A stretch of DNA of 64,000 nucleotides, taken from contig CM051002.1 in the NCBI GenBank assembly GCA_027704905.1, positions 9,769,915 to 9,833,914 of the forward strand. Direction: 5' to 3'. Made by a program: the position numbers and the translations under genes. Within the stretch, counting starts at the first letter, position 1; the number at the start of each line of letters is the position of its first letter. This document shows positions 22,455 through 31,996 of the stretch, in pieces. This stretch comes from Muraenolepis orangiensis. Lineage: Eukaryota; Chordata; Actinopteri; Gadiformes; Muraenolepididae. Under the pieces are notes generated by a model that saw only the letters and a program-made list of their open reading frames with translations, ran no database searches and was not told the DNA's origin.

Positions 22455-23514
22455 TTGCCATGCAGGTTCAATACAAATAACAACAGATCCACGGATGACG
22501 CAATTACCATGGCCCTCCACACTGCCCTTTCCCACCTGGAGGAAAATAACTGTTATGTGCGAATGCTGTTTGTGGACTACAGCTCAGCGTTCAACACGAT
22601 AGTTCCTGCCAAGCTCGACACCAAGCTTAGAGGTCTAAGCGTGCCCCCATCCATGTGCAGCTGGATACTGGACCTCCTGTCGGACCGCTGCCAGGTGGTG
22701 AGGATGGGCAGCACCACCTCAGAGCCACTGACCCTCAACACGGGAGCCCCCCAGGGATGTGTGCTGAGCCCTCTCCTCTACTCCCTCTACACCCACGACA
22801 GCATGGCTATGCACAGCTCCAACGTCATCATCATGTTTGCTGACGACATGACAGTGATGGGCCTGATCGCCGGCGACGACAAGACAGCCTACAGGGAGGA
22901 GGTCTGATCGCTGGAGCAGTGGTGCCAGGAGAACAGCCTCGCCCTCAACATCAAGAAGACCAAGGAGCTGATCGTGGACTTCTGGAAGCAGAGAGGAGAG
23001 CACAGCCCTATATCCATCGACGGTGTTGCAGTAGAGAGGGTCAGCAGCTTCAAGTTCCTTGGCGTGCACATCTCCGAGGACCTCACATGGTCCACGCACA
23101 CCACACACGTGGTGAAAAGGGCCCAACAACGCCTGTATTTCCTCAGGCGTCTGAGGAAATTCAGCTTGGGCCCCCTCCTGGGGGCATCCTATACCGGCAC
23201 CATTGAGTGTTCTTACAGGGTGTATCACCGCCTGGTACGGGAACTGCACTGCACTCGAGTGCAGAGCGCTTCAGAGGGTGGTGCGGACGGCCCAGTATAT
23301 TGTTGGAGGTGAGCTCCCCTCCCTCCTGGATATATACAACCAGCGGTGCGTGGCCAAGGCCAAACGCATCATATAAGACAATGCCTATCCCAGCCACGAA
23401 CTGTATTCACTTTTACCGTCAGGCAGGCGATACCGCAGTATCAAGTGCCGTACAAATAGACTCAGAGATAGCTTCCACAGTCAGGCCATCAGGCTGATGA
23501 ACAAGGGTGTATAG
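22455..23514 (+). mobile_element. L2-like LINE reverse transcriptase fragment, unit 2
   Basis: FADD is intact and the TGA after AYREEV is present (22905-22907). A unique two-base deletion at about 23,207 (GAGTGTTC versus GAGAGTGTTC) adds a frameshift in the thumb region, and TAA follows KAKRII. Confidence 0.9.
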
Positions 23515-24397
23515 CATATAACAATGTATATTTTATTACATTGATTTATATATACATATTGCTATTTTTCTGTGCCGATATATTGCATTTCATAAATTGC
23601 ATTTTTATTTTAATTTTTTTACTTCTTTTATTCTATTCTGTTTTATTCAATTTTTATCTATTTTTATCTTATTTTTATAACTGCTGTCTGTCGTCGGGTA
23701 TTGCACATAAGATATTCACTCACTGCTTTATACTTGTGTAAACTGTGAAGTGACAATAAACCTGACTTGACTTGAATTGCATTATCTAAAGTGATCACAA
23801 TCAATAGTAAACCTTACTTGGTAGCCGCGCCAAGTTCACTGAACAAATAACATGGTCTAAGTGATCAAGGCCACAACAAATATAACATAATTAACTAAAG
23901 GTCATGACAAAAAATCTTGACTAATCTACACTAATCAAAGTATCCAAAGCCTGGAGAATTCTGCATTCTAAACTCCATGTTTGTCTTGAAGACTGTACAA
24001 ATGTAACAGCGGTATCTTAAGCTTATCGCCGCAGGTGTTTGACATTGGGAATGGAAATGGTTAACTGGTTAAAAACTCGATGCGTGGCAGTGGTGTCATT
24101 CCAGCAGGTGGAAGTGGTGAACTGTGGCTGTTGTCTAGTACATTGTATAGTATATAGTGTTGTTTATAGTATCTAGTATAGCATATCATAGGAAGTATAT
24201 AGTGTTGTGTACACTATAGTATTGTATCGTTTAGTTTAGTATTGTTGTAGGATTTCATACTGCAGGAGGAAATGGGGAGTAAGCATTCCATTGAACTTGT
24301 TGCAAATGGCAATTCAACTCTTGAATCTTGAATCAACCTCTAGGAACACAACAGTCACGTTTTCTGAAAGGGAGAAAAAAGTCCACATTGTGGTGTA
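23515..24397. other. LINE 3' region and second tail, unit 2
   Basis: CAATAAACCTGACTTGACTT ends near 23,775; TATAGTA-rich tail at 24,130-24,336. No gene. Confidence 0.45.
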
Positions 24398-24429
24398 TTG
24401 TGTTGATTTGCACTTCAGGGCCACCGTAA
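24398..24429. repeat. inverted-repeat arm left of chia copy 3
   Basis: Same 20-bp core as 14,161; its inverse partner is 35,734-35,762, beyond the LTR element and the gene. Confidence 0.6.
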
Positions 24430-24862
24430 CTTTTGAATTGTACTGTTCTTATAAACTCTGGACTTCCTGAGATGTCGCCCTCGCTACCCGGCTGTCCCGC
24501 CAAGTATCTGTGTGTGGACTTTCCATCCCACGCCGTGGGGCATATACTACCTGTTATATACCTGGGGCATATACTACTAACTGCATATCAACTCGATGTT
24601 CTGTATCTAAATTATCAACAATAATTACCTTTTGCCTAAATTATACAATTCACACAATATCACTCAAAATCCACGGTTAAACATTATTACAGTGTCTGCC
24701 ATGTGTTCTTTTTTAAACAGGGTTAATAATGTCTCAAATTCATGACATACCTTCTAGCAGTGGAGGCTCAGCCAACTGACTTATGGGATACTGATGTTTG
24801 CTCTGTTGGTGTTAAGTGTTCTACTGCCCGTCTTATCACTAATGAATGTTTACTGCCTTGAC

Positions 24863-25874
24863 TGTCACGAGAGAGGGAGTGGGTTGGACCCTGAACGCAG
24901 ACAAGTGGAGAGTGATACGAGACGGTTTTATTTCCAAACACACACTGTATTGGCTAATTACTTGCAACTATAAAGCCAATACTTGGCGCACCATTAGAAC
25001 AAAGATCTTACGCATCATGCATGCTGGCAAAGAAGTTTCACTGTCCACAAGGATTCTCACGTTTTGTTGGTTTATTCCAAGTAGATCAGGCAAACAATTC
25101 CATATTCAAGCAGCTGACTGAGATGTTACTACGAGATGGTAAAAACCGTATGTCCACCAGGTGCACTTCATAACCCCATTAGCAGCCTACCTAAATACCT
25201 ATGAGTGAGGTCTACCTGTGTGAAGTCCCCCTAGTGACCAAAATAATAAACAACATATGGAAACAATAACTCCTGATACTTATAAGCCAATACAATAATC
25301 AAATACAATAATAAGCTACAACTAATAATTATACTAAACAGTGAAATGGCTTCTACACACAAAACACAAGGGTACACGGGGAGGACGATCCGCGGAGTAC
25401 CGGCGGGTAGTCCGGGACAGGGGAAGGAGTCTGTACCGGGGTATCGGGTGCGGAGTACCGGCAGGTAGTTGGCAGGCGATGGGTACCAGACGGGAGAACT
25501 ACGTGAATAGTAGAGTAACGACCTCACGCTGGGGTAAAGGAAAGAACGTATATATACCCCAGGTGAGGTGATGAACAAATTACACGGGGGGAAAATTGAG
25601 TCCATGTGTGTGTGTGGCCAGCGCACGTGGCTTGGCCACGCCCCCTGCCAACCAACGTGATTGTTGACAGGAGCGTGTGTGCGCCACCAGCGCACGTGGC
25701 TAGGCCACGCCCCCTGCCAACCAACGTGATTGTTGACAGGAGCGTGTGTGGCTACCAGCGCACGTGGCTAGGCCACGCCCCCTGCCAACCAACGTGATTG
25801 TTGACAGGAGCGTGTGTGCGCCACCAGCGCACGTGGCTAGGCCACGCCCCCTGCCAACCACCGTAACCGTGACA
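24863..25874 (-). repeat. 3' LTR with 69-bp tandem repeats
   Basis: Begins (minus strand) TGTCACGGTTACGG at 25874 and ends CTCTCGTGACA at 24863. AATAAA on the minus strand near 24,926-24,931 fits an LTR poly(A) signal. Between 25,617 and 25,860 four 68-69-bp units each contain GCGCACGTGGC (CACGTG E-box) at 25,622, 25,691, 25,759 and 25,828. Confidence 0.75.
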
Positions 25875-26123
25875 GTACCCCCCCCTCAACGGGCGCCTCC
25901 TGGCGTCCAACGCGGCTTGAAGGGGTGTTCCCGGTGGCAGTTGAGGGAAAAGAACAGATCCCGACTGTAGCGGCGCGGGGGCCAACCCCGCCCCTCTGGA
26001 CCGTCTGCGTCCCAGTCGATGATCCGGGGGGGTGGAGGAGATTTGGTGGGCGGGTGGGGCCCGGGAAGAGAGCCACCCCTTCTGCCCAGGTCGGTGGGAG
26101 TCCTCTCTGGAGGTCTCCTCTGG

Positions 26124-29100
26124 TAGGGTGACCAGACGTCCCCGTTTTCCGGGGACAGTCCCCGTTTTTATTGGCCTGTCCCCGGTTGAAACTGTCCCCG
26201 GAAATGTCCCCGTTTTTTAATATACGTTAAAAACACATAGCAAGGTGAAATAAAACGTTTCATGTAAGGAAACACTGGGTAAACAGTATACGGCTCAATC
26301 GTGTTTATGCAATCGTGTTTATGCAATTATGCAAGCTCCTCCCATTTCTCTTTGGCTGTGACAGAGAGATGCTCATTGTGGTTTGGTAAGTAAACATTTT
26401 TACAAAAAAACGTTTTTTGCTTGTCAAAGTACATTTTCTAGATGTCAGCTATATCGGCTGTCATGTCAAACAAAATGTATCCAGGTTTAAAAACATATAT
26501 TATTGTATATGTTGATGTGTTGGCAGCGTATTAAACCATGTGAATCATTAAGATAAAGATGACTGAATTTTTAAGCTAGGCTATTTTTTCTAAAATGGTG
26601 GCTATGGGGAAAAGTGAACCATGGGCCTTGGGGTAAGTTGAATCAGTGGTTCAATGGAGTAGCAGAATGAAATTTATAAATTGACAAAAACAATGTGACT
26701 GTTAACCCAAGTGTATCTAATAATGTACTATCTCTTTTTAAATATCAGAGAGGAAGAACAGAATGAGAAGGGAAAAACCGGAATAAAGATAAAGAAGCAA
26801 AGACATTGTACAATAGTGAGGAAGAGAAGGAAAGGAAGAAAGAAGAAAAGGGAGAAAGTTTGGAGGGGAAGAAAAAGTTAACAGAGTACGAAGAGTATAC
26901 AAGGATAGTGACAAAGAGCAGAAAAAAATGTGCAATGGCTCTTTCCAAGAAACGAAAATGTCACTTAAATGACAATATGAGGAAAGAATTTTCATTCATA
27001 CGCCCAGGTGGTCAAGATGATACAATGGTTTACTGTACCATTTGTAATTCAACATTTTCAGTTGCCAGTGGAGGAAGAACAGCAGTAATAGAACATCAAC
27101 AGACAAAAAAGCATAAAGCCTCTCTCATTGCCCGTGCTGGTGTGCCCTCTGTCACCACATTCTTCAAGAAGGTAGACCCTTCCCAGGAAGAATACGATCT
27201 AGCTGTGCAGGAAGCTGTCTTTGCATACCACACTTTGCGACACAATCATAGTTTCAGATCTATGGATTGCACAGCACAACTGACAAGGAAGCTTTATGAA
27301 TCAAAATTTACATGTGCTAGGACAAAATGCGATGCCATAGTGAGTAACGTGTTAGCACCATGGGCAACTACCTTGGTAACACAGGACCTAGACCAGGTGG
27401 AATTTGTGTCTCTGTCCATTGATGCATCCAATCATGGACATGTAAAGCTGCTGCCAATATTAGTAAGATATTGTAAGATACATGATAGCACATCAGTGGA
27501 AACAAAACTACTCGATTTTGTTGAACTCAAAGGAGAAACAGCAGAGGAAATTGCAGCTGAGGTCCTTGGTGTTATCCAAAAATTCAACCTGGAAAACAAA
27601 GTTGTGGCATTCTCTGCTGACAACACAAATACAAATTTTGGAGGACTGAATAGACTGGGGAGGGTCAATGTCCATACCAAAGTTAAAAATGCTCTGCAGC
27701 GGGAGGTCATTGGCTTAGGTTGCCCTGCACACATTATTCATAACACGGCCAGAACAGCTTTGGATATGATTCCCCTTGATGTTGAGTACCTTCTTACAAA
27801 GATATTTGGTTATTTTCACATTTTCACCGTCAGAGTAGAAAGACTAAAGGGCTTTTGTGAGTTTGTTGGCCAGGAGTACCATAACATCTTAAGACACTGC
27901 AATGTTCGCTGGTTGTCTATGCTCCCAGCTCTAGAGAGAGTGCTGAAAATGTATTTGCCCTTGAAATCATTTTTCCTCTCTGAAGAAAAGTGCCCAGCTG
28001 TCCTGCAAAAAATATTCCAAGATCCTCTGACTGAACTTTGGCTGGCCTTTGTCCATGGAAACCTGTCCATATTCAGTGACACAATCAAAATGCTTGAAGG
28101 CCAAGACCGCTGTGCTGTGGAGTCAGCTGCAATATTGAAAAGCTTTGAGGCAAAGTTGACTGCAAGAAGTGACGATAACTTCATTCCAGTTTTGGTCCGA
28201 GGGCTTCTGAGAGAACTGGAGGAAAATGGAGCAATGAAAAAAGCGAGCTTTCTCAAAACATCCCAATCATTCTTCACTACAGCTGTCAACTACTTGCAAG
28301 CATGGGGAAAGCACACAGATGATCTCAAGGATTTGCATTGTCTCCTTCTGAAAAGGCAACCTCAGCGTGAAGAGATTCAGAAGGCAGCGGCCACACTGCA
28401 AGAAAAATGCCCCAATGTCAAGATCAATGAGGATGAATTGTTTGATGAGGTCACTGGCCTGCATGAGTTCCTGAAGGGAGGAACACTTGAAGAGTGGAAA
28501 GAATCTGAGACACCGCTTAATCACAGATGGAGCAAGGTGGTTACCCACTTCCAAGACAACGAAATCCCATTCAATAACCTGGCAAGGTTAGCGTCGGTGG
28601 TTATGTGCCTACCTGGGAGTAATGCACCAGTTGAAAGAGTGTTCTCCCAAATGAATGATGTATGGACAGCAGCAAGAAATAGGTTCACTATTCCTACCAT
28701 CAAGGCCATGCTTGTTGTGAAAACAAACTTCAACTTCCCCTGCCAGGAGTTCATGGAGAAGCTGGCCAAAGACAAAGCAATCTTAAAGAAAATTCACTCT
28801 TCTGAAAAGTACAGAGATTAGGTTAGTAGAAGTTTTTATGTACTTAGAAATCTCATCTTATTTATTATATTGTTAAGTATTTTACATGTATTATCTCAGT
28901 ATTTTCCTTTTCTCATGTTCTCTTTTGATCTTATTCCATCCAGAATACCAGGACAGATACAGATGGGACAGTTCTGGCTTTGTTTTATCTGTTTGTCCCA
29001 GTGTGTCTGTCATATTGTGTTTGACAGTTGTGTCTCTCTGTTGAAGTGTCTTTGATAGTGTGTCATTCTGCTAGTGTTACTTGTCTGTTGTCTCTATATA

Positions 29101-29477
29101 TCTTGTACATATGTTAATTATCAAATAAACTTGAGGCTATAACCTATGTAGTTTGAAAATGTTTTGTTATTAACTATGGAAAACTCAATAAGTGAGTTAA
29201 TACTTTACTCCGCACTTACCATGGTATTGAAATCAGATTTTCGGAAAGATTTCATTAATTAGTTAGTGCATTTATGGTAATTAGTTAGTACACAGTTGTA
29301 TCAGTATGTCTACACATCAGTTTATTACAGCACAACAGTTAACATTTTCGAATTACATTGAACCAGAATTGTCCCCCTTTTTTCTTTAAAAGTGAAGAAA
29401 ATTGGATATGTTAATGATATATTGACCGCAAAACTCAAAATGTCCCCGGTTTTAATTTAGAAAATCTGGCCACCTTA
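26124..29477 (+). mobile_element. complete hAT transposon, 3,354 bp
   Basis: Perfect 8-bp duplication TCCTCTGG at 26116-26123 and 29478-29485. Terminal inverted repeats TAGGGTGACCAGA (left) and TAAGGTGGCCAGA (right, minus strand), 11 of 13 matching. The left subterminal 100 bp holds five GTCCCCG motifs and one inverse; the right holds at least one. It contains a single long uninterrupted transposase frame, so it may be recently active. Confidence 0.92.
26935..28821 (+). CDS. hAT-family transposase, 628 aa
   Basis: DNA-binding and strand-transfer protein of the surrounding hAT element, acting in the nucleus. The first ATG in the frame is 26935 (MALSKKRKCHLND). The frame is open 129 bases further upstream after a possible acceptor (AATATCAG at 26,745-26,752), so an upstream exon is possible. 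From the ATG: a BED/TTF-like zinc finger (YCTICNS ... HQQTKKHK, about residues 33-62); catalytic RNase H-like blocks SIDASN and AFSADNTNTNFGG with candidate Asp residues; the CxxH motif GCPAHIIHNT; CNVRWLSMLPALERV; and at the C-terminus the hAT dimerisation block LARLASVVMCLPGSNAPVER followed by VFSQMND. No stop or frameshift over 628 codons. Related host genes of SCAND3/ZBED type exist, but intact termini and target duplication argue for a transposon gene. Subfamily not determined. Confidence 0.9.
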   Translation: MALSKKRKCHLNDNMRKEFSFIRPGGQDDTMVYCTICNSTFSVASGGRTAVIEHQQTKKHKASLIARAGVPSVTTFFKKVDPSQEEYDLAVQEAVFAYHTLRHNHSFRSMDCTAQLTRKLYESKFTCARTKCDAIVSNVLAPWATTLVTQDLDQVEFVSLSIDASNHGHVKLLPILVRYCKIHDSTSVETKLLDFVELKGETAEEIAAEVLGVIQKFNLENKVVAFSADNTNTNFGGLNRLGRVNVHTKVKNALQREVIGLGCPAHIIHNTARTALDMIPLDVEYLLTKIFGYFHIFTVRVERLKGFCEFVGQEYHNILRHCNVRWLSMLPALERVLKMYLPLKSFFLSEEKCPAVLQKIFQDPLTELWLAFVHGNLSIFSDTIKMLEGQDRCAVESAAILKSFEAKLTARSDDNFIPVLVRGLLRELEENGAMKKASFLKTSQSFFTTAVNYLQAWGKHTDDLKDLHCLLLKRQPQREEIQKAAATLQEKCPNVKINEDELFDEVTGLHEFLKGGTLEEWKESETPLNHRWSKVVTHFQDNEIPFNNLARLASVVMCLPGSNAPVERVFSQMNDVWTAARNRFTIPTIKAMLVVKTNFNFPCQEFMEKLAKDKAILKKIHSSEKYRD

Positions 29478-30700
29478 TCCTCTGGACCCTCCTCTGGAGT
29501 CTCCTCAGGGGTCTGCTCTGAACCCCCTCTGTAGTCGACAGCCGGGGACCGCGTGACGTCGTCGGGCGGATACGGCGCGGCGTCAGCAGACGGGGGCTGC
29601 GTGACATCGTCGGGCGGGTACGGCGTAGCGTCCGCAGACGGGGGCTGCGTGACGTCGTCAGGCGGGTACGGCGCGGCGTCAGCAGACGGGGGCTGCGTGA
29701 CGTCGCCGGGCGGGTACGGCGCGGCGTCAGCAGACGGGGCCTGCGTGACGTCGTCGGGCGGATCCGGCGCGGCGTCAGCAGACGGGGGCTGCGTGACGTC
29801 GTCGGGCGGATCCGGCGTGGCGTCAGCAGACGGGGGTTGCGTGACATCGTCAGGCGGGTACGGCGCGGCGTCAGCAGACGGGGGCCGCTTGACGTCATCA
29901 GGCCGGTATGGCGCGGCGTCAGCAGACGGGGGCCACTTGACGTCGTCAGTCGGGTACGGCGCAGCAGACGGGGGCTGCGTGACGTCGTCAGGCGGGTACG
30001 GCGCGGCGTCAGCAGACGGGGGCTGCGTGACGTCGTCGGGCGGGTACGGCGCGGCGTCAGCAGACGGGGGCCGCTTGACGTCATCAGGCGGGTACGGCGC
30101 GGCGTCAGCAGACGGGGGCCACTTGACGTCGTCAGTCGGGTACGGCGCAGCAGACGGGGGCTGCGTGACGTCGGCAGTCGGGTACGGCGCAGCAGACGGG
30201 TGCGGAGCGACGTCCTCAGTCGGGTGCGGAGCGACGTCGTCAGCTGGGTGCGGAGCGACGTCCTCCGCCGGGTGTGGAGCGACGTCCTCAGGCGAATGCG
30301 GAGCGACGTCCTCAGGCGAATGCGGAGCGACGTCCTCAAGCGAATGCGGAGCGACGTCCTCAAGCGGGTGCGGAGCGGCGTCCTCAGGCGGGTGCGGAGC
30401 GACGTCCTCAAGCGGGTGCGGAGCGGCGTCGTCAGCCGGGTGCGGAGCGACGTCGTCAGCCGGAAGCAGGGCGGCGTCCTCACGCCGGGGCAGCGCGGTC
30501 GGTGGAGGAAAACCGAAAGTCATTGGAACTTTCGGAGCGGCCAACCACGCCTGAATACGCGCTATGTTAGCCTTATTCTGGGCGTCCCGGGTGATCCGCT
30601 CTTCCTTTTCGGCTGTGGTTTCCTCAAAACCGTAAAAACCGTCCTTGTCCAGCGGGGGGAACATAATGGTCCTCCACGTGTCGAAGTCGCAGGGGTCCAT
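29435..30700 (-). CDS. proline/aspartate-rich repeat ORF of the LTR element, truncated by the hAT insertion
   Basis: ATG at 30700 (MDPCDFDTWRTIMFPPLDKD). Residues 1 to about 70 are non-repetitive, including EEERITRDAQNK-like charged helix sequence and WLAAPKVPMTFGFPPP. Then come about 11 eight-residue units of the type EDVAPHPx and about 14 units of the type AAPYPPDDVTQPPSAD. The frame now runs into the hAT end and stops at 29435. Before that insertion the same frame was open through the target site into the basic, proline-rich segment at 26,123-25,875 and the LTR. No gag zinc knuckle or enzyme is visible; it may be a gag-like or accessory protein of a non-autonomous element. I do not recognise the family. 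The antisense strand is also open over the repeats. Confidence 0.5.
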   Translation of the reverse strand: MDPCDFDTWRTIMFPPLDKDGFYGFEETTAEKEERITRDAQNKANIARIQAWLAAPKVPMTFGFPPPTALPRREDAALLPADDVAPHPADDAAPHPLEDVAPHPPEDAAPHPLEDVAPHSLEDVAPHSPEDVAPHSPEDVAPHPAEDVAPHPADDVAPHPTEDVAPHPSAAPYPTADVTQPPSAAPYPTDDVKWPPSADAAPYPPDDVKRPPSADAAPYPPDDVTQPPSADAAPYPPDDVTQPPSAAPYPTDDVKWPPSADAAPYRPDDVKRPPSADAAPYPPDDVTQPPSADATPDPPDDVTQPPSADAAPDPPDDVTQAPSADAAPYPPGDVTQPPSADAAPYPPDDVTQPPSADATPYPPDDVTQPPSADAAPYPPDDVTRSPAVDYRGGSEQTPEETPEEGPEDKVARFSKLKPGTF

Positions 30701-30711
30701 AGTGGTGAGGT

Positions 30712-30831
30712 CCAGCGCACGTGGCTAGGCCACGCCCCCTGCCAACCAACGTGATTGTTGACAGGAGCGTGTGTGCGCCACCAGCGCATGTGGCTAGGCC
30801 ACGCCCCCTGCCAACCACCGTAACCGTGACA
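30712..30831 (-). repeat. truncated 5' LTR remnant
   Basis: Matches the first ~115 bp of the 3' LTR (two of the 69-bp units) and then jumps to sequence 12 bp before the ORF ATG. The remaining ~900 bp of LTR and any primer-binding site are missing. Confidence 0.65.
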
Positions 30832-30978
30832 TTGACACTGATACCCGGACAACATCTGTCTAGTATCTTAGATCTTTTGCTAAAGCAACTTTCCTTGTCA
30901 TACAAAAGTGAAGAGGTGTAGATAACGTCATAACCATACTACATAATCTTTCTGGTAAACATTGAAAATAAATAGCAG

Positions 30979-31230
30979 TTAGTGCATATGGTCAGCATGC
31001 CGACGCAGCACCCCTTCCATGAGACTCTGGAAAGTGGCAGGGTCCTCAGACAAACCAAAACAAAGTGTTTTGAATTGGAACAACCCATGCAGAGTGGAGA
31101 AGGACAATGTTTTCTTAGACTCTGGAGATAAAGGAATCTGCCAGTAGCCCTTGGTTAAATTCAGTGTCAAATCATCAAACTTTGACTATGTCACTCACCT
31201 TGCGGTAGTCCAGACAGAACTGAATAGACC
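30979..31230 (-). mobile_element. Ty3/gypsy RT fragment left of chia copy 3
   Basis: Reads LNLTKGYWQIPLSPES, STLHGLFQF, FGLSEDPATFQSLMEGVLRR, HADHMH in one open frame, cleaner than the copy at 4,706-5,560 but much shorter. Confidence 0.75.
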
Positions 31231-31864
31231 CATCAGACTTGCACACAAGTACAATGAGCATAACTTTAAATGATTCTAAAGTTTGTGTTCAGGTAACCTA
31301 AAGGATGCAACATAACATCACGCCTGGGGATGTTTCAATGTGCTGGTTAATTAGACGTCACCAAACCTCAGCTCTCTGACGAGAAGAAATGGGTCTATCA
31401 CAGGGGACCAGGGCAGACTGGTTCACAGTGATCCCAGTGAAAACAGGGAGGTAGAATGCAAACATAATGATTTCTTCTTTCTGGTTCAGACCTAATATAT
31501 GTCAAAATGATGCCTTTATTTTATGTCAGGTATTTTCTTCTCTTCTTTACATCAGCATGATGTGAAACCTAACTCAGCCATACTGGATAGTACGCAGTGT
31601 ATTGTATAGTACAGTATTGCATAGTATAGTATTAGGTCTAGTGTTGTTGTATAAAGTCAGAATGCAGGAGTTAATGGGGAGTAAGCATTCCATTGTACTT
31701 GCTACACATGGAAAATAAAGAATCTTGAATCCTAATATTGCAGAACTATATCACTATCAGCAGGAACCACCAAAGACAACAGCTGTTAGATGCTATATTT
31801 ATTTTTGATTCCAAAGAACCACCGTGTGCCATGTTTGTGTGCTACATACTATTAAGAACCCAGT
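31231..31864. other. 3' flank of chia copy 3
   Basis: LINE-tail-like segment at about 31,580-31,735 and the minus-strand AATAAA near 31,798-31,803. No gene. Confidence 0.45.
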
Positions 31865-31996
31865 TCAAACGCAGTTGCAGCAATTGCAGCTGGGGTCGAA
31901 CACCAGGCCAGTAGCACAGCGTTTCTGGTAGGTCTTTCCTTGGCTGCACTCGTAGAAGTGGTTCTTGTTGGTGGGGTCAGGGTAGAGTCCGTTGGC
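31865..31996 (-). pseudogene. orphaned CBM14 exon of chia copy 3
   Basis: Same frame offset and CNC ending as copies 1 and 2; stop TGA at 31865-31867. Confidence 0.65.

Larger units (their letters stand above)
24863..30831 (-). mobile_element. non-autonomous LTR retrotransposon, split by a hAT element
   Basis: Ends TGTCAC (24863) and GTGACA (30831), flanked by a perfect 5-bp duplication TTGAC (24858-24862 and 30832-30836). The empty site is seen in unit 5 (CTGCCTTGACACTGATACCC near 60,453). Read leftward: truncated 5' LTR (30,712-30,831), a proline-rich ORF from 30,700, a purine run (GAGGGGGGGG at about 25,878-25,888) and a 1,012-bp 3' LTR. Without the hAT insert it is about 2.6 kb. No protease, RT or integrase is recognisable, so it would depend on another element. 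Confidence 0.75.

Noticed and set aside
25617..25860. possible CRISPR-like array
   Set aside because: Units are head-to-tail 69-bp repeats without unique spacers, inside an LTR of a eukaryotic element.
26806..26934. upstream extension of the hAT transposase frame from 26,806
   Set aside because: It begins at TTG, not ATG, and is a low-complexity Glu/Lys stretch. The first ATG is 26,935, though an upstream exon cannot be excluded.
29553..30554. 333-codon plus-strand frame rich in SSGGYGAASADGG
   Set aside because: It is the antisense reading of the 48-bp repeats of the LTR-element ORF; open because the repeat length is a multiple of three. It lacks a non-repetitive domain.
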